Source of the DNA: Streptomyces sp. AC512_CC834
GTDB taxonomy: Bacteria; Actinomycetota; Actinomycetes; Streptomycetales; Streptomycetaceae
Direction of reading: 5' to 3'
DNA length: 64,000 nucleotides
Assembly: GCF_019049325.1 (NCBI RefSeq)
Contig: NZ_JAGMUO010000101.1
Span: 1,403-65,402 of the forward strand
Under the pieces are notes generated by a model. It was not told the DNA's origin. It saw nothing but the letters and a program-made list of their open reading frames with translations, and did no database searches. Made by a program: the position numbers and the translations under genes. Positions 1 through 7,946 of the stretch are shown in pieces; position 1 is the stretch's first letter, and every line of letters starts with the position of its first letter.

Positions 1-237
1 CGGGCACGCGTGGGCGCCTCGCCTGCACGCCGGGTCGGCTTGGCGGCTGACGGCCGGTGGGTGGTGCGGGGGGCGCGGCGCCTCGCATGCACGCCCTGCC
101 GTCTCGGCGGCTTTTAGCCGGAGGGTGGAGAAGCGGAGGAGTGGAGGAGTGGAGGACCACCGGCGGGACGGCGGGACCGGCCGGATGGGCGGTGCGGGCC
201 GCATGGGCGGGACCGGCTGGATGGCGGTGTCGGCCGT
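1..237. other. Left-edge stretch, no gene seen
   Basis: GC-rich sequence with short purine-rich repeats (GGAGGAGT units near 135-155) and a loose duplication of a GCGCCTCGC-TGCACGCC segment. No frame shows a recognisable protein or a credible ribosome binding site with codon bias. It precedes the first ~105-bp direct repeat. Confidence 0.5.
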
Positions 238-342
238 TTGGAGGGGCCCGACGACGCGATCGGACACTCTGTCCCACCCTTCATCGCACCCCACCTGCGC
301 ATTCACCCCACGCACCCGGGACACACTGTCCAATCACCGCCT
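238..342. repeat. Direct repeat copy 1 with two GGACA-N3-TGTCC palindromes
   Basis: Bases 238-298 are identical to 2610-2670, and similarity continues to about 342/2714. The copy holds two 13-bp palindromes with arms GGACA and TGTCC at 262-274 and 319-331, whose centres are 57 bp apart. The second copy keeps the same spacing. The two copies bracket the SDR and regulator genes, and this one lies 3' of the SDR gene. Inference: duplicated operator region or boundary of an acquired cassette. Confidence 0.8.
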
Positions 343-379
343 CCACCCTCCCCACCTACCTCCCACCCCAGACCACCCT

Positions 380-423
380 CCGAAAGCCGCGAACAAATCC
401 GCTGATTTGTTCGCGGCTTTCGG
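380..423 (-). terminator. 20-bp perfect hairpin downstream of the SDR gene
   Basis: A perfect inverted repeat with 20-bp arms (380-399 and 404-423) and a 4-nt loop CGCT starts 38 bp after the SDR stop codon. There is no U-tract, which is common in Streptomyces. It is the strongest hairpin near the left edge and would terminate the minus-strand transcript. Confidence 0.8.
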
Positions 424-460
424 CATGGGCCCCACTGATCGCCGCTAAGCGGAGCGTTGC

Positions 461-1276
461 CTACGCGGTTGTGGCGATGCCGCCGTCGACGGGGATCACG
501 GTGCCCGTGAGGTATGCGCCCGCCCGGCTGGCGAGGAACACGGCGACACCCGCCATGTCGTCGTCGCGGCCGATCCGGCGCAGTGGGGCCGACGCCGCGA
601 TCGCCTCGCCCAACTCATCGAGGGTTGCGGCCATCATCGCCGACGGGAACGGTCCCGGCGCCACGGCGTTCACGGTGACGTGCTGCGGTCCTAGTTCCTT
701 GGCGAGCACTCTGGTGAGTTGATGCAGTGCGGCCTTGCTGCTGGAGTACGAGTAGTTGGGCCGCTGGGGGATGTGGATGGCGGCGATGCTGCCGATGTTG
801 ATGATCCGCGCGGGATCGTCGGTGCTGCCCGCCCTGCGAAGTGCGGGTAGCAGCGCCTGGACCAGCCAGAACGGCGACTTCAGGTTGAGGTCGACGACCG
901 TGTCCCAGGCCGCGTCGGGGAACGTCGCCAACGGCTCGTCCCACATGGCGCCCGCGTTGTTGACGAGGATGTCGAGATGCTCCGAGTCGGCGGTGACGAG
1001 GTCGGACAGTCGCTGACACTCGTCGTGGCGGGACAGGTCGGCGGGGATGGCCCGCACCTCACCGAATTTGGATAGCTGTTCCTGCGCCTGAGCACACGCT
1101 TCTGCGTTGCGTGAGCTGATGACCACGCGGACGCCCGCCTGGAGAAGGCCACGCGCGATCATCATCCCGATGCCTCTGGTGCCACCGGTGACGAGCGCGC
1201 GCTTTCCACCCAGATCGAAAAGTTCTGCATGCGTTGTCAATTGGTTCTCTACCACTTGCCGCATTTCTCGTTGCAT
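461..1276 (-). CDS. Short-chain dehydrogenase/reductase (SDR family)
   Basis: A 271-aa classical SDR, a soluble NAD(P)H-dependent oxidoreductase. Visible motifs are the cofactor loop TGGTRGIG (residues 30-37), NNAG (106-109), catalytic Ser163, YSSSK (Tyr177/Lys181), a PG pair at 207-208 and the C-terminal VDGG typical of 3-oxoacyl-ACP reductase-like members. The start has AGGAG 8 nt upstream. It follows an MmyB-type regulator on the same strand with about 330 bp between. Such regulators often control a neighbouring SDR, so a redox/lipid-type substrate sensed by that regulator is plausible. The substrate cannot be read from the sequence. Confidence 0.93.
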   Translation of the reverse strand: MQREMRQVVENQLTTHAELFDLGGKRALVTGGTRGIGMMIARGLLQAGVRVVISSRNAEACAQAQEQLSKFGEVRAIPADLSRHDECQRLSDLVTADSEHLDILVNNAGAMWDEPLATFPDAAWDTVVDLNLKSPFWLVQALLPALRRAGSTDDPARIINIGSIAAIHIPQRPNYSYSSSKAALHQLTRVLAKELGPQHVTVNAVAPGPFPSAMMAATLDELGEAIAASAPLRRIGRDDDMAGVAVFLASRAGAYLTGTVIPVDGGIATTA

Positions 1277-1605
1277 TAGAGATGCTCCTGGCGTATCGAT
1301 CGTTCGTCCGGCTCTCGCTAATTTCGTGTTTAGCCGGGAGTCGGTACAGAGATTAGGCAGCCTTCCGGGATGCCGGCGAGGCCCTAGTGATACAGGTACT
1401 GCGAGAGCCTCCCTCAGGACCTGTCCGGGCGATCACGGGTTCCATTACGGCGGCTGTGGCGGAAGGGCCTGGTGAGTGGAGTGGAGATGAGCCGTGCGGA
1501 GGCGGCCACGCTCGTGCAACGCGTCATGGATGCGGGCTGCGCCTCCGACGGCGAAGTGGCCAGTCGGCTGGGCAGGGTGAGAGGGATTGGGCTGTCCGCC
1601 AGGTG
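1277..1605. other. Intergenic between the SDR and its upstream regulator
   Basis: About 330 bp. The part nearest the SDR is comparatively AT-rich and likely holds the SDR promoter on the minus strand. The distal part contains a short plus-strand reading frame that looks like a decayed immunity-type gene (see 1487-1609). I see no intact gene and no clear -35/-10 pair. Confidence 0.5.
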
Positions 1606-1609
1606 CTAG
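1487..1609 (+). pseudogene. Truncated remnant resembling Streptomyces 'e9imm' peptides
   Basis: A 40-codon frame beginning MSRAEAATLVQRVMDAG and ending at TAG inside the 3' end of the opposite regulator gene. The opening resembles, from memory, the N-terminus of small Streptomyces proteins annotated as e9imm (colicin-immunity-like) peptides, which are roughly twice this length. The conserved C-terminal half is absent, so this is most likely a decayed fragment. Assignment rests on a short stretch only. Confidence 0.35.
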
Positions 1610-2490
1610 AAGCTCGGTCGCCGAGGGTTCTCGCTAGCCGCCCACGACGCCAACAGGGCCAGACTGTCAGCGGCCGGCCCTTCCGCGGGTGCGGAGTAGA
1701 CATTCAAATGCAGGCCAGGGTCGGTGGGCAGATCCATGGACTCGAAGTCCAAGTCGAGCCGGCCCACTACCGGATGGTTTACGCGCTTGCTCCCGTACCC
1801 GTGCAGCCGCACGTCCTGAGATGCCCACTGCTGCCGGAATAGTTCACTGCACGTTGACAATTCGCCAACCAGGGCGACGAGCTCCTCGTCGTGCGGGTCG
1901 CGGCCGACTTCCATGCGCAGTATCGCGGCCGCATTCCGTGTGACCTGGTCGTAGTCGACGAAGAACGTCTTGGCTGCGTCGGGATTCAGGTACACGAACC
2001 GCGCGGTGTTGGCGGGGCGTCGCGGGTCTTCCAGCACCGGTGAATACAGGGCTCGGCCAAGTTGGTTCATGGCGAGCACGTCGTGGCGGCCGTTGCGGAT
2101 CCACGCCGGTGCATCGGTAATGGCGTCGAGGACTTGTTGCAGCGCCGGGCGCACCGTCGCCGCGGGCTTGCGGCGGCGTCGACTGCTGGGTGCCCCGGAC
2201 TGGCGCGCGAGGTGAAACAGGTGATCGCGCTCTGCGTCGTCGAGTTGCAAGACCGAGGCCAACGCGTTGAGTACGCCTTCGGAGGTACCGGCCAGGTCGC
2301 CGCGCTCGATACGCACGTAGTAATCAACCGACACTCCTGCGAGTAGCGCTACTTCCTCGCGACGCAGACCCTTGACCCGGCGGTTGCCACCGTAGGTGGG
2401 CAGGCCTGCCTTGTCGGGCGTGATGCGGGAGCGACGTGACCTCAAAAACTCCCGGATCTCGGTGCGCAAATTGATCGTGCCGGCCATCAT
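1606..2490 (-). CDS. Helix-turn-helix regulator with MmyB-like ligand-binding domain
   Basis: About 294 aa from the ATG at 2490. A longer frame reaches back to 2541, but the family N-terminus fits the MMAGTINLR start. An N-terminal Cro/C1-type HTH includes REEVALLAGVSVDYYVRIER. A PAS-like MmyB C-terminal domain follows, recognisable by WIRNGRHDVLAMNQLGRAL and the NTARFVYLNP segment, thought to bind a small hydrophobic ligand. It lies upstream of, and codirectional with, the SDR gene, its probable target. Its own promoter region abuts direct-repeat copy 2 with two palindromes (2634-2646, 2691-2703) that could be operators. Paralogous to the gene at 4621-5469. Confidence 0.9.
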   Translation of the reverse strand: MMAGTINLRTEIREFLRSRRSRITPDKAGLPTYGGNRRVKGLRREEVALLAGVSVDYYVRIERGDLAGTSEGVLNALASVLQLDDAERDHLFHLARQSGAPSSRRRRKPAATVRPALQQVLDAITDAPAWIRNGRHDVLAMNQLGRALYSPVLEDPRRPANTARFVYLNPDAAKTFFVDYDQVTRNAAAILRMEVGRDPHDEELVALVGELSTCSELFRQQWASQDVRLHGYGSKRVNHPVVGRLDLDFESMDLPTDPGLHLNVYSAPAEGPAADSLALLASWAASENPRRPSF

Positions 2491-2609
2491 CTCATCGTAG
2501 CTGGCCCGCAGGCGAAGGGACTGGGTCCCGGAAAGTCGCATTTCGGCAGGTCAGCAGCAGTTGGACGGGGCGGTGCGGGGTCCGGGTGTGATGTCGCAGG
2601 ACCGGCCGC

Positions 2610-2714
2610 TTGGAGGGGCCCGACGACGCGATCGGACACTCTGTCCCACCCTTCATCGCACCCCACCTGCCCTTTCTTCCCACACACCCGGGACAGAATG
2701 TCCAATCACCGCCC
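2610..2714. repeat. Direct repeat copy 2 with two GGACA-N3-TGTCC palindromes
   Basis: Second copy of the ~105-bp repeat; 61 bp are identical to 238-298 and the remainder is similar. Palindromes GGACACTCTGTCC (2634-2646) and GGACAGAATGTCC (2691-2703) keep the 57-bp centre spacing. Arms are conserved while the 3-nt centre of the second site differs between copies (CAC versus GAA), the pattern expected of a protein-binding site. It lies 120-220 bp upstream of the MmyB regulator start. Confidence 0.8.
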
Positions 2715-3022
2715 ACTCGCCGTTCGCCGCTGAGCCGGCCCGGCGTGCTGGCGAGGCGCCGACGCGCCCCTCACGCCGGGCGACGAGGCAACGTGCCCAA
2801 GGGACCGGCGTACCCGGGACACCCACCCTCCCCGGCCGCCCGCACGCTTCTCACCCGTGCTGGAGCGAGCCGGGTCAAGGGTGACCCGAAGGGGCATCGC
2901 CGAAGGCGACGCGCAGCGACAGCGGAGCGCCCTTGACGCGGGTCGTGGAAGCACGACACTGGCCAAGAAGCGGGCGGCCCCACGGCCACACACCGGACCC
3001 GGCCCACACCAACGCCCCGGCG
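2715..3022. other. Intergenic with a long imperfect hairpin element
   Basis: No gene recognised. The main structure is a long-range inverted repeat: GTCAAGGG at 2874-2881 pairs with CCCTTGAC at 2930-2937, enclosing smaller stems such as CGCCGAAGGCG. It lies 3' of the CxxC protein gene and may act as its terminator. Similar sequence recurs in Streptomyces genomes as far as I recall, so it may be a dispersed palindromic repeat. Confidence 0.5.
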
Positions 3023-3508
3023 TCAGTCCATCGCCGCCGCGAACATCCCCGCCTCGTAGGAGCCGCCAGGCTGGTGCGTGATCACGGCGAGCCGGTTGGC
3101 CGCGTTGATCAGGGCGACCAGGCAGACCAGCGCCGCGATCTGGTCGTCGTCGTAGTGCTTGCGGACCTGGGCCCAGGTCTCGTCGGACACGCCCTGGTGG
3201 GCGTCGGCGAGCCGGGTGCCCTCCTCGGCGAGTGCCAGCGCGGCCTGCTCGGCCTCGGTGAAGACGCTGGACTCGCGCCAGGCGGCGACCAGGTGGAGCC
3301 GGACCGCGCTCTCCCCGGCTGCCGCGGCCTCCTTGGTGTGCATGTCGATGCAGTGTCCGCAGCCGTTGATCTGGCTGGCCCGCAGTGACACCAGCTCTTG
3401 CGTGGCGCTCGGCAGTGCCGACTGGTGGACCAGCATCCCGGCGCCCGCGAACCTCTTGGCGAACCGGCCGCCGAACTCGTTCTCGAACAGGTTGAATCGG
3501 GTGTCCAT
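3023..3508 (-). CDS. Carboxymuconolactone decarboxylase-family (AhpD-like) protein
   Basis: 161 aa, the usual length for small AhpD-like proteins. The signature CGHC (residues 50-53) followed by His57 gives the CxxC-x3-H thiol centre of alkylhydroperoxidase-type members. Genes of this family next to an ECF41 sigma factor are a recognised arrangement, and here the sigma gene is divergent 136 bp away. A TGTCACA -35 element with a 16-bp spacer precedes it on the minus strand (3549-3575), so it is the probable main target of that sigma factor. Likely role: peroxide or quinone detoxification, inferred from family. Confidence 0.93.
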   Translation of the reverse strand: MDTRFNLFENEFGGRFAKRFAGAGMLVHQSALPSATQELVSLRASQINGCGHCIDMHTKEAAAAGESAVRLHLVAAWRESSVFTEAEQAALALAEEGTRLADAHQGVSDETWAQVRKHYDDDQIAALVCLVALINAANRLAVITHQPGGSYEAGMFAAAMD

Positions 3509-3548
3509 GACCTCGTCCTCGCTCTCGGTGCCTCACTGACGAACACAA

Positions 3549-3575
3549 GATGCCGACGGGCCGGTCCCTGTGACA
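3549..3575 (-). promoter_or_regulatory. ECF41-type promoter for the CMD-family gene
   Basis: On the minus strand, TGTCACA (3569-3575) is followed by a 16-bp spacer and CATC (3549-3552). The ECF41 consensus I recall is TGTCACA-N16-CGTC, so the -10 has one mismatch. The implied transcript starts about 35 nt before the ATG at 3508, leaving room for the GAGGACGAGG ribosome-binding region. Confidence 0.7.
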
Positions 3576-3585
3576 GGGCACTGTT

Positions 3586-3599
3586 GTGACCTGGGTCAC
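3586..3599. promoter_or_regulatory. 14-bp palindrome between the divergent ECF41 and CMD promoters
   Basis: GTGACC-TG-GGTCAC is a palindrome with 6-bp arms, placed between the two outward-facing TGTCACA elements. It fits the pattern GTG-N6-GNCAC that I recall for Streptomyces Crp sites, but could equally serve another dimeric regulator. Bound protein unknown. Confidence 0.45.
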
Positions 3600-3609
3600 C
3601 ATCGGCGGG

Positions 3610-3636
3610 TGTCACAAAGAGGCGGTGGCCGGCGTC
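3610..3636 (+). promoter_or_regulatory. ECF41-type autoregulatory promoter of the sigma gene
   Basis: TGTCACA (3610-3616), a 16-bp spacer and CGTC (3633-3636) match the recalled ECF41 consensus exactly. The start codon ATG begins at 3645, only 8 nt after the -10, so the predicted transcript would be leaderless or nearly so. Confidence 0.8.
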
Positions 3637-3644
3637 CTGTGCGC

Positions 3645-4619
3645 ATGACACCGTTGGAGGAGAACGAGCGGGAGCGGGCGGCGATGAGGGAGCACGGCGA
3701 GCGCGAACAGGACGGCGAGCGTGAACGGGACGGCGGGCGCACCGACCCCGCCACCGAGGCCTTCGTCACTCACCGCAACCTCCTCTTCACCGTCGCCTAC
3801 GAGATGCTCGGCTCGGCCGCCGACGCGGAGGACGTCCTCCAGGAGACCTGGCTGAAGTGGGCGGGCGTCGACCTCGACACGGTGCGCGACCGGCGCGCCT
3901 ACCTGGTCCGCATCACCACCCGCCAGGCGCTGACCCGGCTGCGTACGCTCGGCCGCCGCAAGGAGTCCTACGTCGGCTCCTGGCTGCCCGAACCGCTGCT
4001 CACCTCGCCCGACGTGGCCGAGGACGTCGAGCTGGCGGACAGCGTGTCGATGGCGATGATGCTGGTCATGGAGACGCTCTCGCCGACGGAGCGGGCGGTG
4101 TTCGTGCTGCGCGAGGTGTTCGACCTCGGGTACGACGAGATCGCCGAGGCCGTCGACAAGAGCCCGGCCGCCGTGCGCCAGACCGCGCACCGGGCCCGTG
4201 CCCACGTCGCCGCCCGCCGGCCGCGCGGAGCCGTATCCCGTACCGAGACGCGGGACGCGCTCGCCGCGTTCCAACGGGCCGTCGAGACGGGTGACCTCCA
4301 GGGCCTGCTCGACGTCCTGTCCCCGGACGTCGTCCTGCTGGGCGACGGCGGCGGCATCAAGCAGGCCGTCCTGCGGCCCATCATGGGGGCCGACAAGGTG
4401 GCCCGCCTCATGCTGGGCGGTCTGGCCAAGGTGCCCGTCGAGATGACGATGGACCCGGCCCAGGTGAACGGCCATCCGGCGCTGGTCATCCGACTCGACG
4501 GCGAACTCGACACCGTGGTGGCGGTCCGCTTCGACGACGGCCGCATCACCGGCCTCTACGCCGTGCGCAACCCCGAGAAGCTGTCGCACATGCGCGGGGA
4601 GACCACGTTGCGCCGCTGA
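3645..4619 (+). CDS. sigJ: ECF41-type RNA polymerase sigma factor with C-terminal SnoaL-like domain
   Basis: 324 aa from ATG 3645. Sigma region 2 lies around residues 40-105 (AYEMLGSAADAEDVLQETW) and region 4 around 145-190 (LSPTERAVFVLREVFDLGY, then the HTH). The ECF41 hallmarks are the linker motif WLPEP (113-117) and DGGGIK (234-239) in a fused C-terminal NTF2/SnoaL-like domain that modulates activity instead of a classical anti-sigma factor. It is divergent from its likely target, the CxxC protein, and preceded by a perfect ECF41 promoter. The name sigJ reflects common annotation of such proteins. The first ~33 residues are charged and low-complexity, so a later start is possible but would lose the promoter-to-start geometry. 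Confidence 0.93.
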   Translation: MTPLEENERERAAMREHGEREQDGERERDGGRTDPATEAFVTHRNLLFTVAYEMLGSAADAEDVLQETWLKWAGVDLDTVRDRRAYLVRITTRQALTRLRTLGRRKESYVGSWLPEPLLTSPDVAEDVELADSVSMAMMLVMETLSPTERAVFVLREVFDLGYDEIAEAVDKSPAAVRQTAHRARAHVAARRPRGAVSRTETRDALAAFQRAVETGDLQGLLDVLSPDVVLLGDGGGIKQAVLRPIMGADKVARLMLGGLAKVPVEMTMDPAQVNGHPALVIRLDGELDTVVAVRFDDGRITGLYAVRNPEKLSHMRGETTLRR

Positions 4620-4620
4620 G

Positions 4621-5469
4621 TCACTCGCGAACCCGAACGTTCGCCGCGGGATGCGCGGCGCCGCTGTCCGCGCTCAGACCCGCGAGCAGGCGCAGCCCGT
4701 CCTCGGCGGGGCTGCCGGGAGCCGCGGACAGCACCAGCAGCTCCATGCCCGACGTATCCGGCAGTGTGAAGTTCTCCTGGTGCAGTTCCAGCAGTCCGAC
4801 CAGCGGGTGCCGGTACGCCTTGCGTCCATGGGTGCGGGCGCGCACGTCCGCGCGTGCCCAGAGGCGGCGGAAGCGCTCGCTGCCCATGGCCAGCTCGCCG
4901 ATGAGCGAGGCCAGGCGGGGGTCGTCGGGGTATTTGCCGGCGGCCAGGCGCAGGTGCCCGACTGCGTCGAGGGTGCATGTCTCCCAGTCCGCGTAAAGGC
5001 CGCGCTCGGCCTCCTCGAGGAAGATGTGCCGGGCGGTGTTCAGGCCCGGCAACGGCCGCCCGTAGAGGTGCCTGGCGAGGCGGTTCCCGGCGAGCACGTC
5101 CAGGCGGTGGTCCATGATCACCGCGGGCGCGTCGGCGACCAGGTCGAGGACGCGCAGCAGCTCCGGCCGGACCCGCCCGCCCGGCGCCTTCGCGCGTCGG
5201 CGGCGCTGGCGTGCGAGGCGGTAGAGGTGCTCGCGTTCGGTCTCGTCGAGGCCGAGGACGCCGGCGAGCGCGTCGAGGACCTGCTCGGAGGGCTGGGTCG
5301 CGCGCCCCTGCTCCAGGCGTACGTAGTAGTCGACGCTGACCCCGGACAGGTGCGCGACCTCTTCGCGGCGCAGCCCTTCGACCCGGCGGCGGCTGTCGGT
5401 GGAGATGCCGACGGCGGCCGGGTCGACCCGGGAACGCCGGGTCCGCAGGAAGCCCGCGAGATCGTTCAT
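4621..5469 (-). CDS. Helix-turn-helix regulator with MmyB-like ligand-binding domain
   Basis: 282 aa. N-terminal HTH (RREEVAHLSGVSVDYYVRLE) and MmyB-type C-terminal domain (VIMDHRLDVLAGNRLARHL, NTARHIFLEE). It is clearly paralogous to the gene at 1606-2490, especially through the HTH. It is divergent from a quinone reductase gene across 158 bp, the classic repressor/target layout, so ligand-relieved control of that reductase is the likely role. Its stop lies 1 bp beyond the convergent sigma factor stop. Confidence 0.92.
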   Translation of the reverse strand: MNDLAGFLRTRRSRVDPAAVGISTDSRRRVEGLRREEVAHLSGVSVDYYVRLEQGRATQPSEQVLDALAGVLGLDETEREHLYRLARQRRRRAKAPGGRVRPELLRVLDLVADAPAVIMDHRLDVLAGNRLARHLYGRPLPGLNTARHIFLEEAERGLYADWETCTLDAVGHLRLAAGKYPDDPRLASLIGELAMGSERFRRLWARADVRARTHGRKAYRHPLVGLLELHQENFTLPDTSGMELLVLSAAPGSPAEDGLRLLAGLSADSGAAHPAANVRVRE

Positions 5470-5627
5470 GTCCTCAGTATGGGCTCGGGTCGTGCCCGTG
5501 ATGGTGGTCCTGCCGATACCAGGAAGTCCCGTCCGACGGAAGCTGCGCCCCTGAAAGCCGGGCGCCGCGACGCCCAGAATGCGAAGGCGCCCGATCCGAA
5601 GGCACCCGCTGATCCGAGGGAGTTCCC

Positions 5628-6407
5628 ATGAAGACGCTGATCGTCTACGCCCACCCCGAGCCGAAGTCGCTCAACGGCTCGCTGAAGGACCTCGCCGTTT
5701 CCACTTTGGAAGCCGCCGGTCACGAGGTACGGGTGAGCGACCTGTACGCGATGAACTGGAAGGCGGTGGCGGACGCCGCGGACTACGGCCCCCACGCCTC
5801 AAGTCCGCTCAGGGTCGTCCGGGACTCGGGCCGGGCCTTCGACGCCGGGACGCTCACCCCGGACGTCCGCGCCGAGCAGGAGAAGCTGTTGTGGGCCGAC
5901 ACGATCATCTTCCAGTTCCCGCTGTGGTGGTACACGATGCCCGCGATCCTCAAGGGCTGGGTGGACCGGGTGTTCACCTACCGGTTCGCGTACGGCGTCG
6001 GCGAGCACAGCGACACCAAGTACGGAGAGCGCTTCGGCGAAGGCACGCTGGCGGGCAGGAAGGCTCTGCTGTCGGTGACCGTCGGCGGCCCGGAGGCGCA
6101 CTACGCCGCTCGCGGGATCAACGGCCCCATCGACGACCTGCTGTTCCCGATCCACCACGGCATCCTCTATTACCCGGGCATCGAGATACTGCCGCCCTTC
6201 GTGCTGCACGGCACCGACCGGTTGACCGACGAGGAGTACCCGGACGTCGCCAAGGCCTGGGAGCAGCGCCTGCTCACCCTTGAGTCGACCGAGCCGATCG
6301 CGTTCCGGCCGCAGAACTTCGGCGACTACGAGATCCCCTCGCTGCACCTGAAGGAGGGGCTGGAGCCTACGGGCCGCACGGGTTTCGGGCTGCACGTGCG
6401 CGACTGA
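5628..6407 (+). CDS. NAD(P)H dehydrogenase (quinone), flavodoxin-like fold
   Basis: 259 aa. The opening LIVYAHPEPKSLNGSL is the FMN/FAD-binding start of NQO1/MdaB-type flavoproteins, and the FQFPLWWYTMPAILKGW segment is the family's flavin-contacting loop. It should carry out two-electron reduction of quinones with NAD(P)H in the cytoplasm. GAGGGAG lies just before the ATG. It is divergent from the MmyB regulator at 4621-5469, which probably controls it. The theme matches the neighbouring SDR and CxxC protein. Confidence 0.93.
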   Translation: MKTLIVYAHPEPKSLNGSLKDLAVSTLEAAGHEVRVSDLYAMNWKAVADAADYGPHASSPLRVVRDSGRAFDAGTLTPDVRAEQEKLLWADTIIFQFPLWWYTMPAILKGWVDRVFTYRFAYGVGEHSDTKYGERFGEGTLAGRKALLSVTVGGPEAHYAARGINGPIDDLLFPIHHGILYYPGIEILPPFVLHGTDRLTDEEYPDVAKAWEQRLLTLESTEPIAFRPQNFGDYEIPSLHLKEGLEPTGRTGFGLHVRD

Positions 6408-6488
6408 CCGGAACGTTCCTCAAGCCCCGGGTAGTCCCTGGATCCTGGGCGGGGTCCGGGAGCGTGTCGCCGGTCTCCAGCGGCGTCT

Positions 6489-7889
6489 CTACCAAGTCGG
6501 GTCGCAAGACCCACTACGGTCGCGTCCGGCGTCGAAGCCCTGAAGCCGGCCCGGTCGGCTCCCTTCGTCCAGCCAGTCCCACAGTGCTCTGGCCCGGTGG
6601 TCGTACTCGAACCCGCTGTCGAGCGTCCCGACCCGCTCGATCGCCTCACCGGTGCGCGGATCGTCGCGCAGGGCGAGGCCGTAGGCCGCCTCCAGGCGTA
6701 CGAGCTGTGCACTCTCGTCGAGCAGCGTGGCCAGGGCGTCGGCGACGGCGGGCGTACGGTCCCGGGAGGAGGCCAGCGCCCCTGCCGCCGTGTACCGCAG
6801 ATCGTCGTACGGCCCCGCGACCAGGTGGATCAACTCCACGGCGGCCGGGGCGAGGAGCGTGTCGTCCTCCAAGCCCGCCCGGCAGGCCTCCAGTCGAACG
6901 GCGGCGTGCGGGTCACCGAGGAGAGCGAGCAGAGCCGCGCCGGTCTCGGGCGACCGGGCGCCCGAAGAGGCGAGGACGGCGGCCGACCGGCGGCGTACGT
7001 GGGGATCCCGGTGTCCGGCATGGCGCAGCCCTGTCGCCTCCAGGCATGGATGCCGGTACTCGACGAGGGCTTCGAGCACCTCCGCGAGTACCGCACTGTC
7101 CGGCTCCTCGGCCGCCCAGCAGATCAGGAACTCACGCTCCCGCTCCACGAACGGTGAGTCGTTTTCGATGATCCCGCGCGTACGCAGGTAGTCCGCGACG
7201 AAGTGGCGGTGTGCCGGTTCGGGGTGGTCGCGGTGGGTCAGCGTGGCCGACCAGGTTTCCTGGCAATGACGCTCCAGGAGGATGAAGCACGCCCCGGACC
7301 AGTCCACGTGGGCCTCGTCCGGTACGACGACGGCGCGGCCGATCAGTTCATCGACCGGAGTCAGGATGCGGAACGACCACTCCAGACAGGTCAGGATGGC
7401 GCCGTGACCGGCCCGCACAACGAGGCCGCCGAGCGCATACCGGTCGACCCAGTCGTACTCGCCATCCGTCACCCGAACCGGCACGGCGGGACCTCGTGCC
7501 CCCGTCCTGCGGCGCAGTTCTTCGACGGCGCCGGTCTCGTACCAGCTCCGGGCCCGGGTGAGCAGCCGTTCACGCTCCTGCTCCGGCAGCCGCAACAGGG
7601 GCTCCTTGCCGAGCACCGTCGTGAAGACGGCCGGAGATCCGCTCTCGAGGGCCCGCCACAAGGGCGTGCTCCCGTCCGGGAGCTCCCGGTCCGGATCGGC
7701 GCCGCCGTCCATCAGGGCTTCGGCGACCGGATCGTCGTAGGTCGCCACGGCCGCGCACAGCACCGGCAGCCCGCCGTCGGCGTCCACGGCGTTCGGATCT
7801 GCGCCCTCGTCCAACAGGGCCCGTACTGCATCGGCGTCACCGGTTCGGACCGCCGAGACCAACCGTTGATCGAGTTCTCTTCCACTCAC
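6489..7889 (-). CDS. Ankyrin-repeat and HEAT-like-repeat protein
   Basis: 466 aa. The N-terminal ~110 residues hold ankyrin repeats (DADAVRALLDEGADPNAVD; EALMDGGADPDRELPDGSTP). The C-terminal ~200 residues hold helical HEAT-type repeats with the DPHVRRRSAAVLASSG and DPHAAVRLEACRAGL pattern. The middle part carries aromatic segments (EYDWVDRYALGG) unlike either repeat. There is no signal peptide or membrane segment, so it is probably a cytoplasmic protein-interaction scaffold. It is the downstream gene after an anti-sigma-like ATPase, 57 bp away. Function unknown. Confidence 0.85.
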   Translation of the reverse strand: MSGRELDQRLVSAVRTGDADAVRALLDEGADPNAVDADGGLPVLCAAVATYDDPVAEALMDGGADPDRELPDGSTPLWRALESGSPAVFTTVLGKEPLLRLPEQERERLLTRARSWYETGAVEELRRRTGARGPAVPVRVTDGEYDWVDRYALGGLVVRAGHGAILTCLEWSFRILTPVDELIGRAVVVPDEAHVDWSGACFILLERHCQETWSATLTHRDHPEPAHRHFVADYLRTRGIIENDSPFVEREREFLICWAAEEPDSAVLAEVLEALVEYRHPCLEATGLRHAGHRDPHVRRRSAAVLASSGARSPETGAALLALLGDPHAAVRLEACRAGLEDDTLLAPAAVELIHLVAGPYDDLRYTAAGALASSRDRTPAVADALATLLDESAQLVRLEAAYGLALRDDPRTGEAIERVGTLDSGFEYDHRARALWDWLDEGSRPGRLQGFDAGRDRSGSCDPTW

Positions 7890-7946
7890 GCGTCGAGCGT
7901 CCGGACGTTTTCCGGGCAGGGCAAGTCAATTACCTGACCGGGACTT

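Noticed and set aside
2706..3602. Long minus-strand frame overlapping the CxxC protein gene
   Set aside because: It is in a different frame from the clear family match at 3023-3508 and is Arg/Gly-rich without motifs.
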